This document shows, piece after piece, positions 13,895 to 21,476 of a stretch of 44,565 nt of DNA; position 1 is the first letter of the stretch; each line of letters begins with the position of its first letter. The DNA is from a virus: positions 1 to 44,565 of IMG/VR virus record IMGVR_UViG_3300023181_000013; one strand, written 5' to 3'. Below the pieces are notes generated by a model, which did no database searches, was not told the origin of the DNA, and saw nothing but the letters and a program-made list of their open reading frames with translations. Position numbers and translations under genes: made by a program.

Positions 13895-14424
13895 ATCTTG
13901 CTCCATGTGTACCCGTACGCGGTGCGTTGCGCGCCCCGGATGCACGCGCTAATCGCACTGGGGCTACGGCGGCCAATCAGCTGCAGCGCCGCCTGCGCCA
14001 TGGATGGGTACTCGACCACCGGCCCGCCAGCGACCGGAACGCCGCGCACGCGAATGGCGCCCGTGTTCAAGCCAAGACGCACCGCGTGATCGTGGTTCGC
14101 GGTGCGGCCGAGCCATTCCAAATTCGTGGCGGCGTTGTTCTTTTTATTCCCGTCGATATGGTTGACGTCGAGTTTCGGATCGGCGCCGGGGTGGAAGGTG
14201 AGCGCCACCAGCCGGTGCACGGTCTTGGCAAACGCCTTGTTATCCAGGTGCATGTGCACCACCTGATAGCCACTGTTAATCGTCTGCTGCGCGATGATGC
14301 GCTCACGCACGCGGCGCAGGCCATGGCGCCAGCGCTGCATAAACGACAGCGCCTTCACCCGGCCTTGGTCGCTCACCTGATAGCGGCCCTCGAAGCCCGC
14401 GATGTCTTTCCACTGTTCGGTCAT
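13891..14424 (-). CDS. NUMOD4/HNH homing endonuclease next to the polymerase gene
   Basis: This 177-aa protein has an N-terminal NUMOD4 motif (EQWKDIAGFEGRYQVSDQGRV, residues 3-23). The HNH nuclease core contains VHRLVALTF and NHIDGNKKNNAATNLEW (about 69-104). A C-terminal NUMOD1-like segment (VEYPSMAQAA) would contribute DNA recognition. It is coupled to the polymerase gene (ATGA) and to the gene upstream (ATGA). DNA polymerase genes are a classic home for such elements, and a duplicated polymerase fragment lies at the polymerase's other end. Confidence 0.92.
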   Translation of the reverse strand: MTEQWKDIAGFEGRYQVSDQGRVKALSFMQRWRHGLRRVRERIIAQQTINSGYQVVHMHLDNKAFAKTVHRLVALTFHPGADPKLDVNHIDGNKKNNAATNLEWLGRTANHDHAVRLGLNTGAIRVRGVPVAGGPVVEYPSMAQAALQLIGRRSPSAISACIRGAQRTAYGYTWSKI

Positions 14425-14846
14425 TTCGTCAAATCCTCAAAATCGTTGATAGGGCCGCACTTCGCAACAGCAGCGCGGCACACGTCGCTGGCGGCGCAGA
14501 CGGCCACCACGCGCTCGCACATGGCCACGTCGAACAGCACCATGTGGCAGGCGGACACCGGCAGGTGCAACTGAATCGCCAGCCAGTCGTAGGCGTCGCC
14601 GCGCGAGAGGGTGCCGGACTGCCACAGCGGGTCGAATGCTCCGTGAGCATCGATCCGGGCGCGGGCCAGTGGGCTACCCGGCGCCGCCTTCAGCGCCTTG
14701 CGGTCGATGAACGACTCGGGCGGCACGTGCATGGCGCGCCGGTCGGCCTGCCGCACCTCGGCCTGTTTCTTCGGGCTGCGGTTGCCGAAGAACCGGCGCC
14801 GGCTGGTGCCGATGTGCTTGTCCTCGTGGTCGTCGAAGTAGGTCAT
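14421..14846 (-). CDS. DUF3268-like protein lacking the N-terminal zinc finger
   Basis: This 141-aa protein starts at 14846 (ATGA overlap with the clamp-like gene). Residues about 64-112 (RIDAHGAFDPLWQSG, DAYDWLAIQL and MVLFDVAMCERVV) match the C-terminal part of phage DUF3268 proteins as I remember them. The usual N-terminal zinc finger (CxxC ... CxxC) is not visible; instead the first 45 residues are basic and disordered-looking. It may be a shortened member. Function of the family unknown. Confidence 0.6.
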   Translation of the reverse strand: MTYFDDHEDKHIGTSRRRFFGNRSPKKQAEVRQADRRAMHVPPESFIDRKALKAAPGSPLARARIDAHGAFDPLWQSGTLSRGDAYDWLAIQLHLPVSACHMVLFDVAMCERVVAVCAASDVCRAAVAKCGPINDFEDLTK

Positions 14847-15430
14847 GGCGCGGTCTCGCCGCCCCACTGCACCAGGCCGGTGTCCGGATACTTCTCAGTG
14901 AACGCACGAAGCGGCATGATGACGCCGACGAATTCATCGTCGCGGCCGTAGAACTGCACCTGCGCGCCGCCTTCACCGTTATGTCGGATGATCGGCTGGC
15001 TTTTCACGCCGAGCGCCTTGGCGGCCTTGAGGAACCGCGCCAGGAATTCGACGTTGAACTGCGCCGCCTCGCCGCTGCACTGGCGCGGGATAATTCGACG
15101 ATACGGCGGAAATTTGCCGTCGACGGGAGTGAAAGCGATACCTGCTAGCGACCACTTGCCGTCGTCAAAAGCCAGGGTGACAGTCTGGCTTTTGTTGGTG
15201 ATCGCCAGCTTAACAGTGTCGTTCGGGATAATGACGTCAGGGAGGACGTCCTGCTCGCCTACCAGAACAACGTCGCGCAGTACACCGGCCATGTTGCCGT
15301 CGGTCGCCGCAAGGCGGGTCTCGGTGGCGCGCACCTCGGCGAAAACGCCTTTCAGGTAATAACGCACGTCGGCCTCGGCCGTGAATTGGTAAGCTGCTTT
15401 CAGATGGGCGGTGTTGATGGCTACTTGCAT
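14843..15430 (-). CDS. Compact sliding-clamp-like protein (beta-clamp homologue)
   Basis: This 195-aa protein has an excellent ribosome site (GAAGGAGTCAAA). Residues 21-45 (DVRYYLKGVFAE ... LAATDGN) match domain II of E. coli DnaN (DVRYYLNG...TVATDGH, recalled). GKFPPYRRIIP (105-115) matches the domain II/III linker (GRFPDYRRVLP), and VGVIMPLR (168-175) matches the conserved clamp C-terminus (VVMPMR). Domain I and part of domain III are absent, so about half of a normal clamp remains. A processivity factor for the neighbouring polymerase is the obvious inference; how such a short chain would close a ring is not known. Confidence 0.7.
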   Translation of the reverse strand: MQVAINTAHLKAAYQFTAEADVRYYLKGVFAEVRATETRLAATDGNMAGVLRDVVLVGEQDVLPDVIIPNDTVKLAITNKSQTVTLAFDDGKWSLAGIAFTPVDGKFPPYRRIIPRQCSGEAAQFNVEFLARFLKAAKALGVKSQPIIRHNGEGGAQVQFYGRDDEFVGVIMPLRAFTEKYPDTGLVQWGGETAP

Positions 15431-15750
15431 TTTGACTCCTTCGGATGAAATTCTAGGGGCACATCTTCATGCGCAACGCCACGGGCGCGCGCCTGGTTGT
15501 AAATGCCGTGCGGGTGTTGGTCGCACGACGGGTGGGTGATGCGGTGCGGGAACGGCTCGTTGTTCCGCCCGAGCGGGCCGCCACAGTGGCACAGCCCGCG
15601 CTTGTTGTAGGCCCGCTGCTCGATCCGCCAGCCCTTGCGCGAGCCACACACCTCGCACTTGGGTGTGATGCGGTACTCGTCGGGGTGGATGCGCGACACG
15701 CGGCGGTGGCGGCAAGACGAATTCCTGCAGCGGATCGAGTAGGTGGACAT
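15421..15750 (-). CDS. Cysteine-rich zinc-binding protein
   Basis: The ATG at 15750 (TGATG overlap) gives 109 aa with CRNSSC near the N-terminus, CEVC, then a CHC...C cluster, interspersed with many Arg and His. This is consistent with one or two zinc ribbons binding nucleic acid. The longer upstream frame (to 15906) is an Arg-rich shadow of the neighbouring gene. It sits between the SSB-tail gene and the clamp-like gene, so a replication-related role is plausible. Confidence 0.65.
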   Translation of the reverse strand: MSTYSIRCRNSSCRHRRVSRIHPDEYRITPKCEVCGSRKGWRIEQRAYNKRGLCHCGGPLGRNNEPFPHRITHPSCDQHPHGIYNQARARGVAHEDVPLEFHPKESKCK

Positions 15751-15965
15751 CAGAACGGGATTTCGTCGTCTATGTCGTCGAAGTTGAACTGGCTCGGTTC
15801 GTTCTCGGCAACGCGGCGGAAGTTGGCCGCGATCTCGTCGGCGTCGTCCGCATGCTGACGCAGATGGCGCGCGTTTTCTTCTGCAGCGTCGGCCTCGTTG
15901 CGCCATTGCTCGGCTTGCTTTTCCTTCTCGATTGCTTCGTGCAGCAGTACGTCTTTGAATTCCAT
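15750..15965 (-). CDS. Coiled-coil protein with SSB-type acidic C-terminal tip
   Basis: This 71-aa protein has a ribosome site GGAGAACGAT. Residues 5-55 form one long charged helix (coiled-coil-like, rich in Ala, Glu and Arg). The protein ends FDDIDDEIPF. Bacterial SSB proteins end in an almost identical tip (DDDIPF), which docks PriA, RecO, ExoI, the chi subunit and other repair factors. Here the tip is on a small helical protein next to the phage ssDNA-binding protein gene, which itself lacks IPF. It may recruit or sequester host SSB partners. Confidence 0.7.
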   Translation of the reverse strand: MEFKDVLLHEAIEKEKQAEQWRNEADAAEENARHLRQHADDADEIAANFRRVAENEPSQFNFDDIDDEIPF

Positions 15966-16007
15966 ATCGTTCTCCAGAAAATGCCCGGCGCGAGCCGGGC
16001 GGTGGGT

Positions 16008-16553
16008 TTAGACCAGATCGTCGGCGTCGGCGCCTTCGATGATGTCGAAGTCGGTTTCCTTGGCCGGCGAGCCGCCGCCGAACGCGTCACCCTTCTTGAC
16101 GAACTGGACGCCGCCCAGCGAGAAGCTGACACCCTGGCCCGGCTTGTCGTAGCAGAACACCTCGACCGATGCGTTGACGTAGCAGCCGGCGTACACCACG
16201 CCGTCGGCTTCGGTCACCGGCGAGCGGTCACGGTCGATGACCAGCGGGCGGGTGGTGTTCTTGGCCGTCAGCGCCATCATGCCCTCGTAGCCGTCGTAGG
16301 TCTTCTTGTCGCCGTCGGCGTAGCCGAAGCGGTTGCTGTTGTCGCGGATGCCGTCGACGATCTTCGGCGCCTTGGTCGCGCCCCACTTCAGCGCCGCCGT
16401 CTCCGAGATCGCTTTCTGGACGGCCTTGTCGTTGTCGCTGCCCTTCTCGATCAAGAACGTGGCTTTGAACTTCGGCTCGTCGCCGGCCTGGAACGGCTCG
16501 GCCTTGAACAGGCCAGGGAAGGACAGGCGGACGTTTTGCAGTTTGATTTTCAT
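16008..16553 (-). CDS. Single-stranded DNA-binding protein, DUF2815/Enc34 family
   Basis: This 181-aa protein matches the phage DUF2815 family, whose Enc34 member was shown to be an OB-fold ssDNA-binding protein. Diagnostic stretches include KLQNVRLSFPGLFKAEPF at the N-terminus, FKATFLIEKGS, and the central YEGMMALTAKNTTRPLVIDRD. The C-terminus is acidic (GADADDLV) but lacks an IPF tip. It would coat ssDNA at the replication fork and is encoded next to the DUF2800 nuclease, the usual order in this module. Confidence 0.85.
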   Translation of the reverse strand: MKIKLQNVRLSFPGLFKAEPFQAGDEPKFKATFLIEKGSDNDKAVQKAISETAALKWGATKAPKIVDGIRDNSNRFGYADGDKKTYDGYEGMMALTAKNTTRPLVIDRDRSPVTEADGVVYAGCYVNASVEVFCYDKPGQGVSFSLGGVQFVKKGDAFGGGSPAKETDFDIIEGADADDLV

Positions 16554-16573
16554 GGTATTTCTTTCTATTAAGT

Positions 16574-18199
16574 TTAAATTAAATCGGACAGGTCGTCCGC
16601 GTCGGGCAATGCTTCAAAATCGTCGACCACCGGGGTGATCGTTACTGCGGGGCGCTTGTCGGCCGCTGGCGCCACAGACAGGCCGGCTTCGCTGCGGGTG
16701 ATGAGCGCCAGCAACTTCGGCCATTGCTTCTTGCCGATGATGCCGTCGGCGTACAGCTTCTCGGCCGTGGTCGGGCTGATCAGCGTCCAGTCGTACATCA
16801 CGTCTTGCTTCAGGCGCATCGACTTCATCATCTTCTCGGCCTCGGCGGCATCCGAGAACTTCCGGATACCCTCGCGGCCCTTGACCAGCTTGAAGCCGGG
16901 CACCTCGCCGCCGGCCAGCATGCGTCGCTCCAGCTCAGCGCGCACCGCCTTGGCCCAGCCCTCCACCAGGTCGATCGACTCGCCCAAGAGGCCCAGCTGT
17001 TCGTCGCTGGCGCTGGCCAGGCGCGCCTCGGGGTTCTCCAGGGCCGGGCGCAGGGTGGGCTTTTTGACGATGAAGTGCGCCGGCACCAGGTCATTGATGT
17101 CGTTGCCGATCTCGAAGTCCACCTTGCCAGGCGCCACACCGTGCGCCGCCGCGATGATCTTCTCGGCGTCGATGATGGACACCGCGATCTCGCCTTTGCC
17201 CAGTGCGATCAGGTTCTCGACCACGGGGGTGACGACTTCCACCGTGCGGCCCTCTTCGCCGACGACTTCATCGACGATCACCTCGAAGTCGCCCGCCACC
17301 GTCGCCAGCACCTGGTCGCGCAGCGCCGGGCAACTCGCCTTGGCTTTGCAGAACCGGCACTGGTCGGGGCCGGGGGACAGCATACCGGTGATATCGGCAA
17401 TGGTTTCCGCGCCGTCGGTGACGTTCTCCACCAAGGACAGCGCCAGCTTTCCGGCGGCGATCGCCCGCTGCTCGAAGTCGCGCAACTGTGACACGCTGCA
17501 TTCCCAGGTGTCGACATGGTTCAAGCGCGGCTGGTGGACGGTCATCAACACATACTCGATATCGCCCAGCAGATCAAACTCGTCCAGCGCGCCGAGGGCG
17601 TAGAGCATCAGCTGCTCATTCCATTCGGCATCGACCTGCACACCGCGACCGTACTTCAGGTCGATGACGTGCATCTGCGAGCCGCGAACAATCACCGCGT
17701 CGCTGGTGCCGAACTGGTCCGGGATCACGCCGGCGAAGATAGGCAGGCGCTGCTCGACGTGCAGCTCGCCGCCCTGCGCCGCTTCGCGCACCGCGTCGAT
17801 GTACTTCTGCACCTCGCGGCACATGTCGGCGTCGGCCGAGAAGAAGCGCCCCGAGTCGCGGTCGTCGTCACCGGTCAGATCAATCTCCCAGCAGGTTCGG
17901 TGGTAGCCGACAAACACACGGGTGCCCAAGAAGAACTTCGCATCGTGCTCGCCCTCCAGGCACTCGGACGCCAGGAAGTGCGCGGCGGTGCCCTCGTCGG
18001 CAAACTCGCTGCCTTTGTCGGGGATGTCGGCCTCCATGGCCAGCGAGCCGGCGCACAGGAGCCATCTTTTCGCGCCGCTCGGGGAGAGTTTGGCGTGTGC
18101 GGCGCGGTGCGGTTCGTCCAGGCTGATCTTGCCCGAGGCGAGCGCGGCCAGCTTCTCGCGCTCGTCCGGTCCGATCAGCGGATGAAGTTTGGCCGTCAC
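16574..18199 (-). CDS. DUF2800 RecB/Cas4-like nuclease with Fe-S cluster cysteines
   Basis: This 541-aa protein uses a GTG start 2 nt after the upstream stop. It has the phage DUF2800 signature: [18 protein letters not shown] with C49, H74 in GTAAH, D167 in GTSDAVI and IDLKYG with D180 and K182 (PD-(D/E)XK motif). [10 protein letters not shown] completes a four-Cys iron-sulfur site as in Cas4/AddB. It likely acts as an exonuclease in phage recombination or end processing with the DUF2815 protein. The last residues, DLSDLI, are identical to the end of the methyltransferase gene product. Confidence 0.88.
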   Translation of the reverse strand: MTAKLHPLIGPDEREKLAALASGKISLDEPHRAAHAKLSPSGAKRWLLCAGSLAMEADIPDKGSEFADEGTAAHFLASECLEGEHDAKFFLGTRVFVGYHRTCWEIDLTGDDDRDSGRFFSADADMCREVQKYIDAVREAAQGGELHVEQRLPIFAGVIPDQFGTSDAVIVRGSQMHVIDLKYGRGVQVDAEWNEQLMLYALGALDEFDLLGDIEYVLMTVHQPRLNHVDTWECSVSQLRDFEQRAIAAGKLALSLVENVTDGAETIADITGMLSPGPDQCRFCKAKASCPALRDQVLATVAGDFEVIVDEVVGEEGRTVEVVTPVVENLIALGKGEIAVSIIDAEKIIAAAHGVAPGKVDFEIGNDINDLVPAHFIVKKPTLRPALENPEARLASASDEQLGLLGESIDLVEGWAKAVRAELERRMLAGGEVPGFKLVKGREGIRKFSDAAEAEKMMKSMRLKQDVMYDWTLISPTTAEKLYADGIIGKKQWPKLLALITRSEAGLSVAPAADKRPAVTITPVVDDFEALPDADDLSDLI

Positions 18200-18201
18200 G
18201 A

Positions 18202-18726
18202 TCAGCCCCGCGCGGCCAGGATCTTGTCGCAGGCGGCGACGACGGCGCCGAACTTGTCAGCCGGCAGCTGGTCGGCCTTGGCGTAGGTCAGGTCCTTGCC
18301 GACGCCGAACGAGGCCAGCAGGTCGACCATTTCCTGCTTGTTCTTGCCTACCTGCACCAGCTTAGGCTTGACGTCCTTCTCGTAGTCGAGCGGGGACGCG
18401 TCGAGCAAATCAGCAGCGTCGAGACCGGCGTTGGCCTCGGCGTCCTTCTCGGCCTTGGCGCGGGCCAGCGCATCGGCCACGGCTTCCTTGGCGGTACTCG
18501 GCTTGCGGTCGGCTTCGACAGCGGACATGACCTTCTTCTGCTCGGCCTTGGCGTCGGTTTCCACCTTGGTGACGTCCGCCTCGATGGTGTCGGTGGTGGT
18601 GTCGGCGGTCAGCGGCGCGCCACTGTTCGCTGCGGCGCGGGCCAGGGCGGTCACTGGCTTGGCGTTCTTGTCGGCAGCGTAGCGGATCGCGGCGGCCAGT
18701 TCCAGGATTGCGTTTTCAATGCTCAT
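18202..18726 (-). CDS. Hypothetical protein, first gene of the leftward operon (174 aa)
   Basis: The ATG at 18726 has a ribosome site (AGGAATAATC) and follows the control region, so the longer upstream frame is rejected. Residues 1-30 form a helix ([19 protein letters not shown]). The middle (50-110) is a low-complexity Ala/Glu/Lys/Thr helix. The C-terminal 60 residues are a small domain ([20 protein letters not shown]..). Proteins of this layout sit upstream of DUF2800/DUF2815 in other phages, but their function is unknown. Confidence 0.7.
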   Translation of the reverse strand: MSIENAILELAAAIRYAADKNAKPVTALARAAANSGAPLTADTTTDTIEADVTKVETDAKAEQKKVMSAVEADRKPSTAKEAVADALARAKAEKDAEANAGLDAADLLDASPLDYEKDVKPKLVQVGKNKQEMVDLLASFGVGKDLTYAKADQLPADKFGAVVAACDKILAARG

Positions 18727-18882
18727 AAGATTATTCCTAGTGGGTTGTGGGGTTTGTCCGAATCGACAGGGAGAATGATTACACAAGTATTTACGATACG
18801 CAAGCAATTTCTTGCGAATATTTATTACTTGCGTAAAGTAGCTGTCTGGTTTATCCTTGTGCTTGTCAGTGAAAGGAAGAAC
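18727..18882. promoter_or_regulatory. Divergent early control region with operator palindromes
   Basis: This 156-bp AT-rich gap separates the two divergent operons. On the plus strand TTGCGA (18812-18817), 16 nt, TAAAGT (18834-18839) is a plausible promoter. On the minus strand a diverged copy of the A/B/C cassette is seen (TTGCGT, GTAAATACTTGTG, TAATCA-like -10). The perfect palindrome CGCAAG-CAATTT-CTTGCG (18799-18816) and flanking CAAGTA / TACTTGCG half-sites (18784-18833) share the half-site of the three cassettes, so one repressor could control all four. An origin of replication here is possible but unproven. Confidence 0.75.
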
Positions 18883-20604
18883 ATGACTGCCTTCTATAAC
18901 GAAATTAACCCGTATGCCGCGCAGTGGCTGCGGAACTTGATAGCCGCAGGACACATCGCCCCTGGAGTAGTAGATGAACGATCAATCGAAGATATCACCC
19001 CCGACGAGCTGCGGAACTTCACTCAGTGTCACTTCTTCGCCGGAATCGGCGTCTGGTCCCTCGCTCTACGATCTGCTGGTTGGCCCGATAATCGGCCAAT
19101 CTGGACAGGAAGCGCCCCGTGCCAGCCTTTCAGCGCGGCAGGTGCAGGCGCTGGGTTCGATGACGAGCGGCACCTTTGGCCCGCTTTCCACCACCTCATC
19201 GCCGAGTGCAGACCTGCAGTCCTTTTTGGAGAACAAGTTGATGCGGCGGTTAGGCTTGGATGGTGGGACTTAGTGTCCAGTGATATGGAGGCCACTGGAT
19301 ACGCCATCGCGGGGTCTGTCTTCCCGTCGAGCGCGGTGGGCGCACCACATATCCGCCATCGGCTATTCTTCGTTGCAAAGTGCGGGGCCGAAGCGTACAC
19401 TACAGAAATTGCCCCGCACTGGATAGAAAGCCATGTCAACGAAACAATGCCGAAAATGCCTTACGATCAGGCCCCTAACGGAATTCTTCTCAGAGAAAAG
19501 GGCGGCGGACAAGCGGCGATACACATGCAAAGTGTGCGATCAAGCCCGCCGGGTGAAGTATCAGACCGGGCTGACGATAGAGCAGTGGCAGGCGAAGAAA
19601 GAGGTGCGCAAGAAGCACGCGCCAAAGGAGCGCGACTACTCGCACCAGCGCCGCACCATCTACCGGGCCAATTCGCTGGTCTACCTGGCGAAACAGCGGG
19701 CAGCGAAGAAGGGGATACCCTTCGACCTGGACGCGAAAGCTTTGCAGGCGAGGATAGACAAAGGGTTCTGCGAACTAACGGGGATGCCTTTTCGTCTGGA
19801 CGAAGCACGCAGCTTCGACAGCCCGTCGCTGGATCGGATACGCCCGTCGGAAGGGTACGTGATGGGCAATGTTCGGGTGATCTGCTACGGCATGAACTGC
19901 GCTCTGGGTACGTGGGGCGAAGAACCCTTAATGGTGATGCTGACCGCTTGGCAGAAAAAGAAGGAAACGTAGATGACTCTCCCCTCGACACTGTACAAAC
20001 ACACCGCGAAGACGATGGTGTCCCCCGCAGGCCGCAAATTATTAGCGGTCAAAGCCTCGACGCCCCGCACATCAGAGACCGCACGTACTGGCTGGGCAAC
20101 ACCAGCGGCGCGGGACTGGCGCAGCGCGTCGGCCTCGGAGGAATTCCTGGCGGGGCGGCTGGAGGAAGCGCGGGGCAAGCCGCTGTCCGAGCAGGCATTC
20201 ACCCTGGCGGGCTGGCCGACGCCGATGGCCGGAACGCCGGCGCAGAACGGCAACAACGCGGCAGGCAACAACGACAGCAGTCGCAAGACGGTGGAGTTCT
20301 GCAAACCGGATCAGCCGGCCCGATTAACGGCTTCTGGTCTGCTGCTGACTGGCTCGGATGCCGGGATGGAAAGTGGCGGCCAGTTGAACCCGGCACATTC
20401 CCGCTGGTTGATGGGTCTGCCGCCCGAGTGGGACGAGGCCGCGCCGATTGGCATGCCCCCGCCGGTAAAGAAGGCCAAGGCCACCGCGCCGGCCGCCTCG
20501 CCGGCTACGGCAACGCGATCAACATTGAAGCGGCGCGCATCTTCATTGAATGTGCCTTCGGAACTAGCGGACCTGTTGTAGAAGACCTCAGCGATTTAAT
20601 TTAA
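18883..20604 (+). CDS. C5-cytosine DNA methyltransferase interrupted by an HNH gene
   Basis: Beginning at ATG 18883 (ribosome site GAAAGGAAG), the frame stays open for 573 codons. Motif I is [10 protein letters not shown] (F52, G54, G56), motif [10 protein letters not shown] with catalytic C80, the motif VI position reads FGEQV where ENV is usual, and motif VIII is [13 protein letters not shown] (153-165). The C-terminal [21 protein letters not shown] and GYGNAI segments are typical of phage Dcm-like enzymes. Residues about 184-363 are only the out-of-frame reading of an HNH gene, after which APHIRDR recurs (394-400). The product would be about 240 residues too long; activity is doubtful unless the insertion is tolerated. 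Confidence 0.75.
   Translation: MTAFYNEINPYAAQWLRNLIAAGHIAPGVVDERSIEDITPDELRNFTQCHFFAGIGVWSLALRSAGWPDNRPIWTGSAPCQPFSAAGAGAGFDDERHLWPAFHHLIAECRPAVLFGEQVDAAVRLGWWDLVSSDMEATGYAIAGSVFPSSAVGAPHIRHRLFFVAKCGAEAYTTEIAPHWIESHVNETMPKMPYDQAPNGILLREKGGGQAAIHMQSVRSSPPGEVSDRADDRAVAGEERGAQEARAKGARLLAPAPHHLPGQFAGLPGETAGSEEGDTLRPGRESFAGEDRQRVLRTNGDAFSSGRSTQLRQPVAGSDTPVGRVRDGQCSGDLLRHELRSGYVGRRTLNGDADRLAEKEGNVDDSPLDTVQTHREDDGVPRRPQIISGQSLDAPHIRDRTYWLGNTSGAGLAQRVGLGGIPGGAAGGSAGQAAVRAGIHPGGLADADGRNAGAERQQRGRQQRQQSQDGGVLQTGSAGPINGFWSAADWLGCRDGKWRPVEPGTFPLVDGSAARVGRGRADWHAPAGKEGQGHRAGRLAGYGNAINIEAARIFIECAFGTSGPVVEDLSDLI
18974..19273 (+). pseudogene. N-terminal piece of an alternate-frame gene overlapping the methyltransferase
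   Basis: A 99-codon frame starts with a good ribosome site (GGAGTAGTAG then ATG) inside the methyltransferase gene. It reads as Ser/Pro-rich sequence ([41 protein letters not shown]), a type I have seen overprinted on phage Dcm genes. It stops at TAG 19271 just where the conserved part would continue. A continuation of the same family is found at 19973-20581, so this is interpreted as the broken front end. Confidence 0.4.
19433..19972 (+). CDS. HNH-like endonuclease inserted in the methyltransferase gene
   Basis: This 179-aa protein lies in a different frame from the surrounding methyltransferase. It has an N-terminal zinc ribbon (C6xxC9, C32xxC35) and a basic linker. The nuclease-like core [10 protein letters not shown] ... 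[21 protein letters not shown] (111-150) is characteristic of a phage HNH-like family (usually SLDRID...GYV.GNV). The ribosome site is modest (AGAAAG). Its stop directly abuts the ATG of the next alternate-frame piece (19973). Divergent duplicates of the methyltransferase APHIR motif flank it, at 19339 and 20062. Confidence 0.85.
   Translation: MSTKQCRKCLTIRPLTEFFSEKRAADKRRYTCKVCDQARRVKYQTGLTIEQWQAKKEVRKKHAPKERDYSHQRRTIYRANSLVYLAKQRAAKKGIPFDLDAKALQARIDKGFCELTGMPFRLDEARSFDSPSLDRIRPSEGYVMGNVRVICYGMNCALGTWGEEPLMVMLTAWQKKKET
19973..20581 (+). CDS. Alternate-frame ORF overlapping the methyltransferase C-terminus
   Basis: This 202-aa frame begins right after the HNH stop (TAG-ATG). It contains [63 protein letters not shown] and [16 protein letters not shown]. 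These are segments I recall as conserved in phage proteins overprinted on Dcm-type genes. It lacks the family's N-terminal part, which seems to be at 18974-19273. Whether it is translated alone or was once fused is unclear. It ends SELADLL. Function unknown. Confidence 0.5.
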   Translation: MTLPSTLYKHTAKTMVSPAGRKLLAVKASTPRTSETARTGWATPAARDWRSASASEEFLAGRLEEARGKPLSEQAFTLAGWPTPMAGTPAQNGNNAAGNNDSSRKTVEFCKPDQPARLTASGLLLTGSDAGMESGGQLNPAHSRWLMGLPPEWDEAAPIGMPPPVKKAKATAPAASPATATRSTLKRRASSLNVPSELADLL

Positions 20605-20617
20605 AAGGAGCAACACT

Positions 20618-20968
20618 ATGACCAAGAAACAAACCGGCCTCCAGATGGCCATCGCTTACGTCGGCTGCAAACGCGACTTTGCCCATGCTCTCGGCGTAAG
20701 CGCGCGCCAAATCGGCGACTGGCTCGCCGCCGACGAACCAGTGCCGCGCGCCACCAGCGCGGTGGACAAGGCCGTCGAAAAGGCGGGCAGCTGGAACAAG
20801 CTGGCCGTCTCACTGGGCGTCACCCGCCAGGCCGTGGGCCAGTGGCTGCGCCAAGGCTACGTGCCGCTGGCGCGCGCCAAGGAAATCGAAATGCAATTCG
20901 GCATCCCGCGCAACGACCTGGTGTCGCCGAAGGTGCGCAGCTCGATGGGCGTCGGGGGTGAGCTGTGA
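20618..20968 (+). CDS. Tandem Cro/YdaS-like DNA-binding protein
   Basis: This 116-aa protein with a strong ribosome site (AAAAGGAG) contains two similar HTH units in one chain. Residues about 8-45 contain FAHALGVSARQIGDWLAADEP, and residues 48-100 contain LAVSLGVTRQAVGQWLRQGYVPLARAKEIE plus an NDLVSP end. Such tandem units would bind an inverted-repeat operator as a monomer. It is the first intact regulator of the rightward operon, near the control region, and is a good candidate for a Cro-type switch. Confidence 0.8.
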   Translation: MTKKQTGLQMAIAYVGCKRDFAHALGVSARQIGDWLAADEPVPRATSAVDKAVEKAGSWNKLAVSLGVTRQAVGQWLRQGYVPLARAKEIEMQFGIPRNDLVSPKVRSSMGVGGEL

Positions 20969-21162
20969 GTTACATTCTCATGATGATCTTCGTGTGGCAC
21001 CACCAGGCGACAGGGCCGAGCGCAGACCAGACGGCAACCGCTACGATGGTGGTCGAGTTCAACGACTTGGCCGCCTGCCAGAGCGCCGGCAAGGCCATGG
21101 CCCAAAGCATGGCCCGCTACCCAGTGGGCTGGACGTGTGCCGCGAAAGGAAAGAAGCCATGA
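20965..21162 (+). CDS. Small protein (65 aa), GTG start
   Basis: A GTG at 20965 overlaps the previous stop (GTGA). The first 12 residues are hydrophobic (SYILMMIFVW) and could be a short signal or anchor. A soluble tail with two Cys (AACQSAG, WTCAAKG) follows. It couples to the next gene by ATGA. Small secreted-like proteins of this form occur between regulators in other phages; function unknown. Confidence 0.6.
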   Translation: MSYILMMIFVWHHQATGPSADQTATATMVVEFNDLAACQSAGKAMAQSMARYPVGWTCAAKGKKP

Positions 21163-21476
21163 GATCCCTCGCCCCTCAAGTCCTCGGCGCCATGCCCGGC
21201 ACGCGGGACCAGATTGCAGCGGCCGCCGGCGTTTGCCGGATGACCGTCTCGCGCCAGGTCAAGGCGCTGCACGCGGCTGGCAAGTGCCACATCACCCGGT
21301 GGATGCGCCCGAGCAAAGGGCCGATCATGCCGGTGTTCGCCGCCGGCAACGGCGAAGACGTCGAGCGCCGCGTCCAGGTATTCACCGAATCGGAGCGGTG
21401 CGCGCGGTATCGCGCCAGGCGAGACAAGATCGCCCCAAGCCCATTCGCCGCGCTGTTCGTCCGGGGTGTGCCATGA
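21159..21476 (+). CDS. Winged-HTH regulator-like protein
   Basis: Starting at 21159 (ATGA) the protein is 105 aa. Residues 15-42 (GTRDQIAAAAGVCRMTVSRQVKALHAAGK) are a classic winged-helix recognition segment, followed by an ITRW wing strand. The C-terminal half is basic (ERCARYRARRDK). It probably binds DNA as a transcription or replication regulator of the rightward operon. A longer upstream frame is rejected because the coupled ATG is well placed. Confidence 0.75.
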   Translation: MRSLAPQVLGAMPGTRDQIAAAAGVCRMTVSRQVKALHAAGKCHITRWMRPSKGPIMPVFAAGNGEDVERRVQVFTESERCARYRARRDKIAPSPFAALFVRGVP

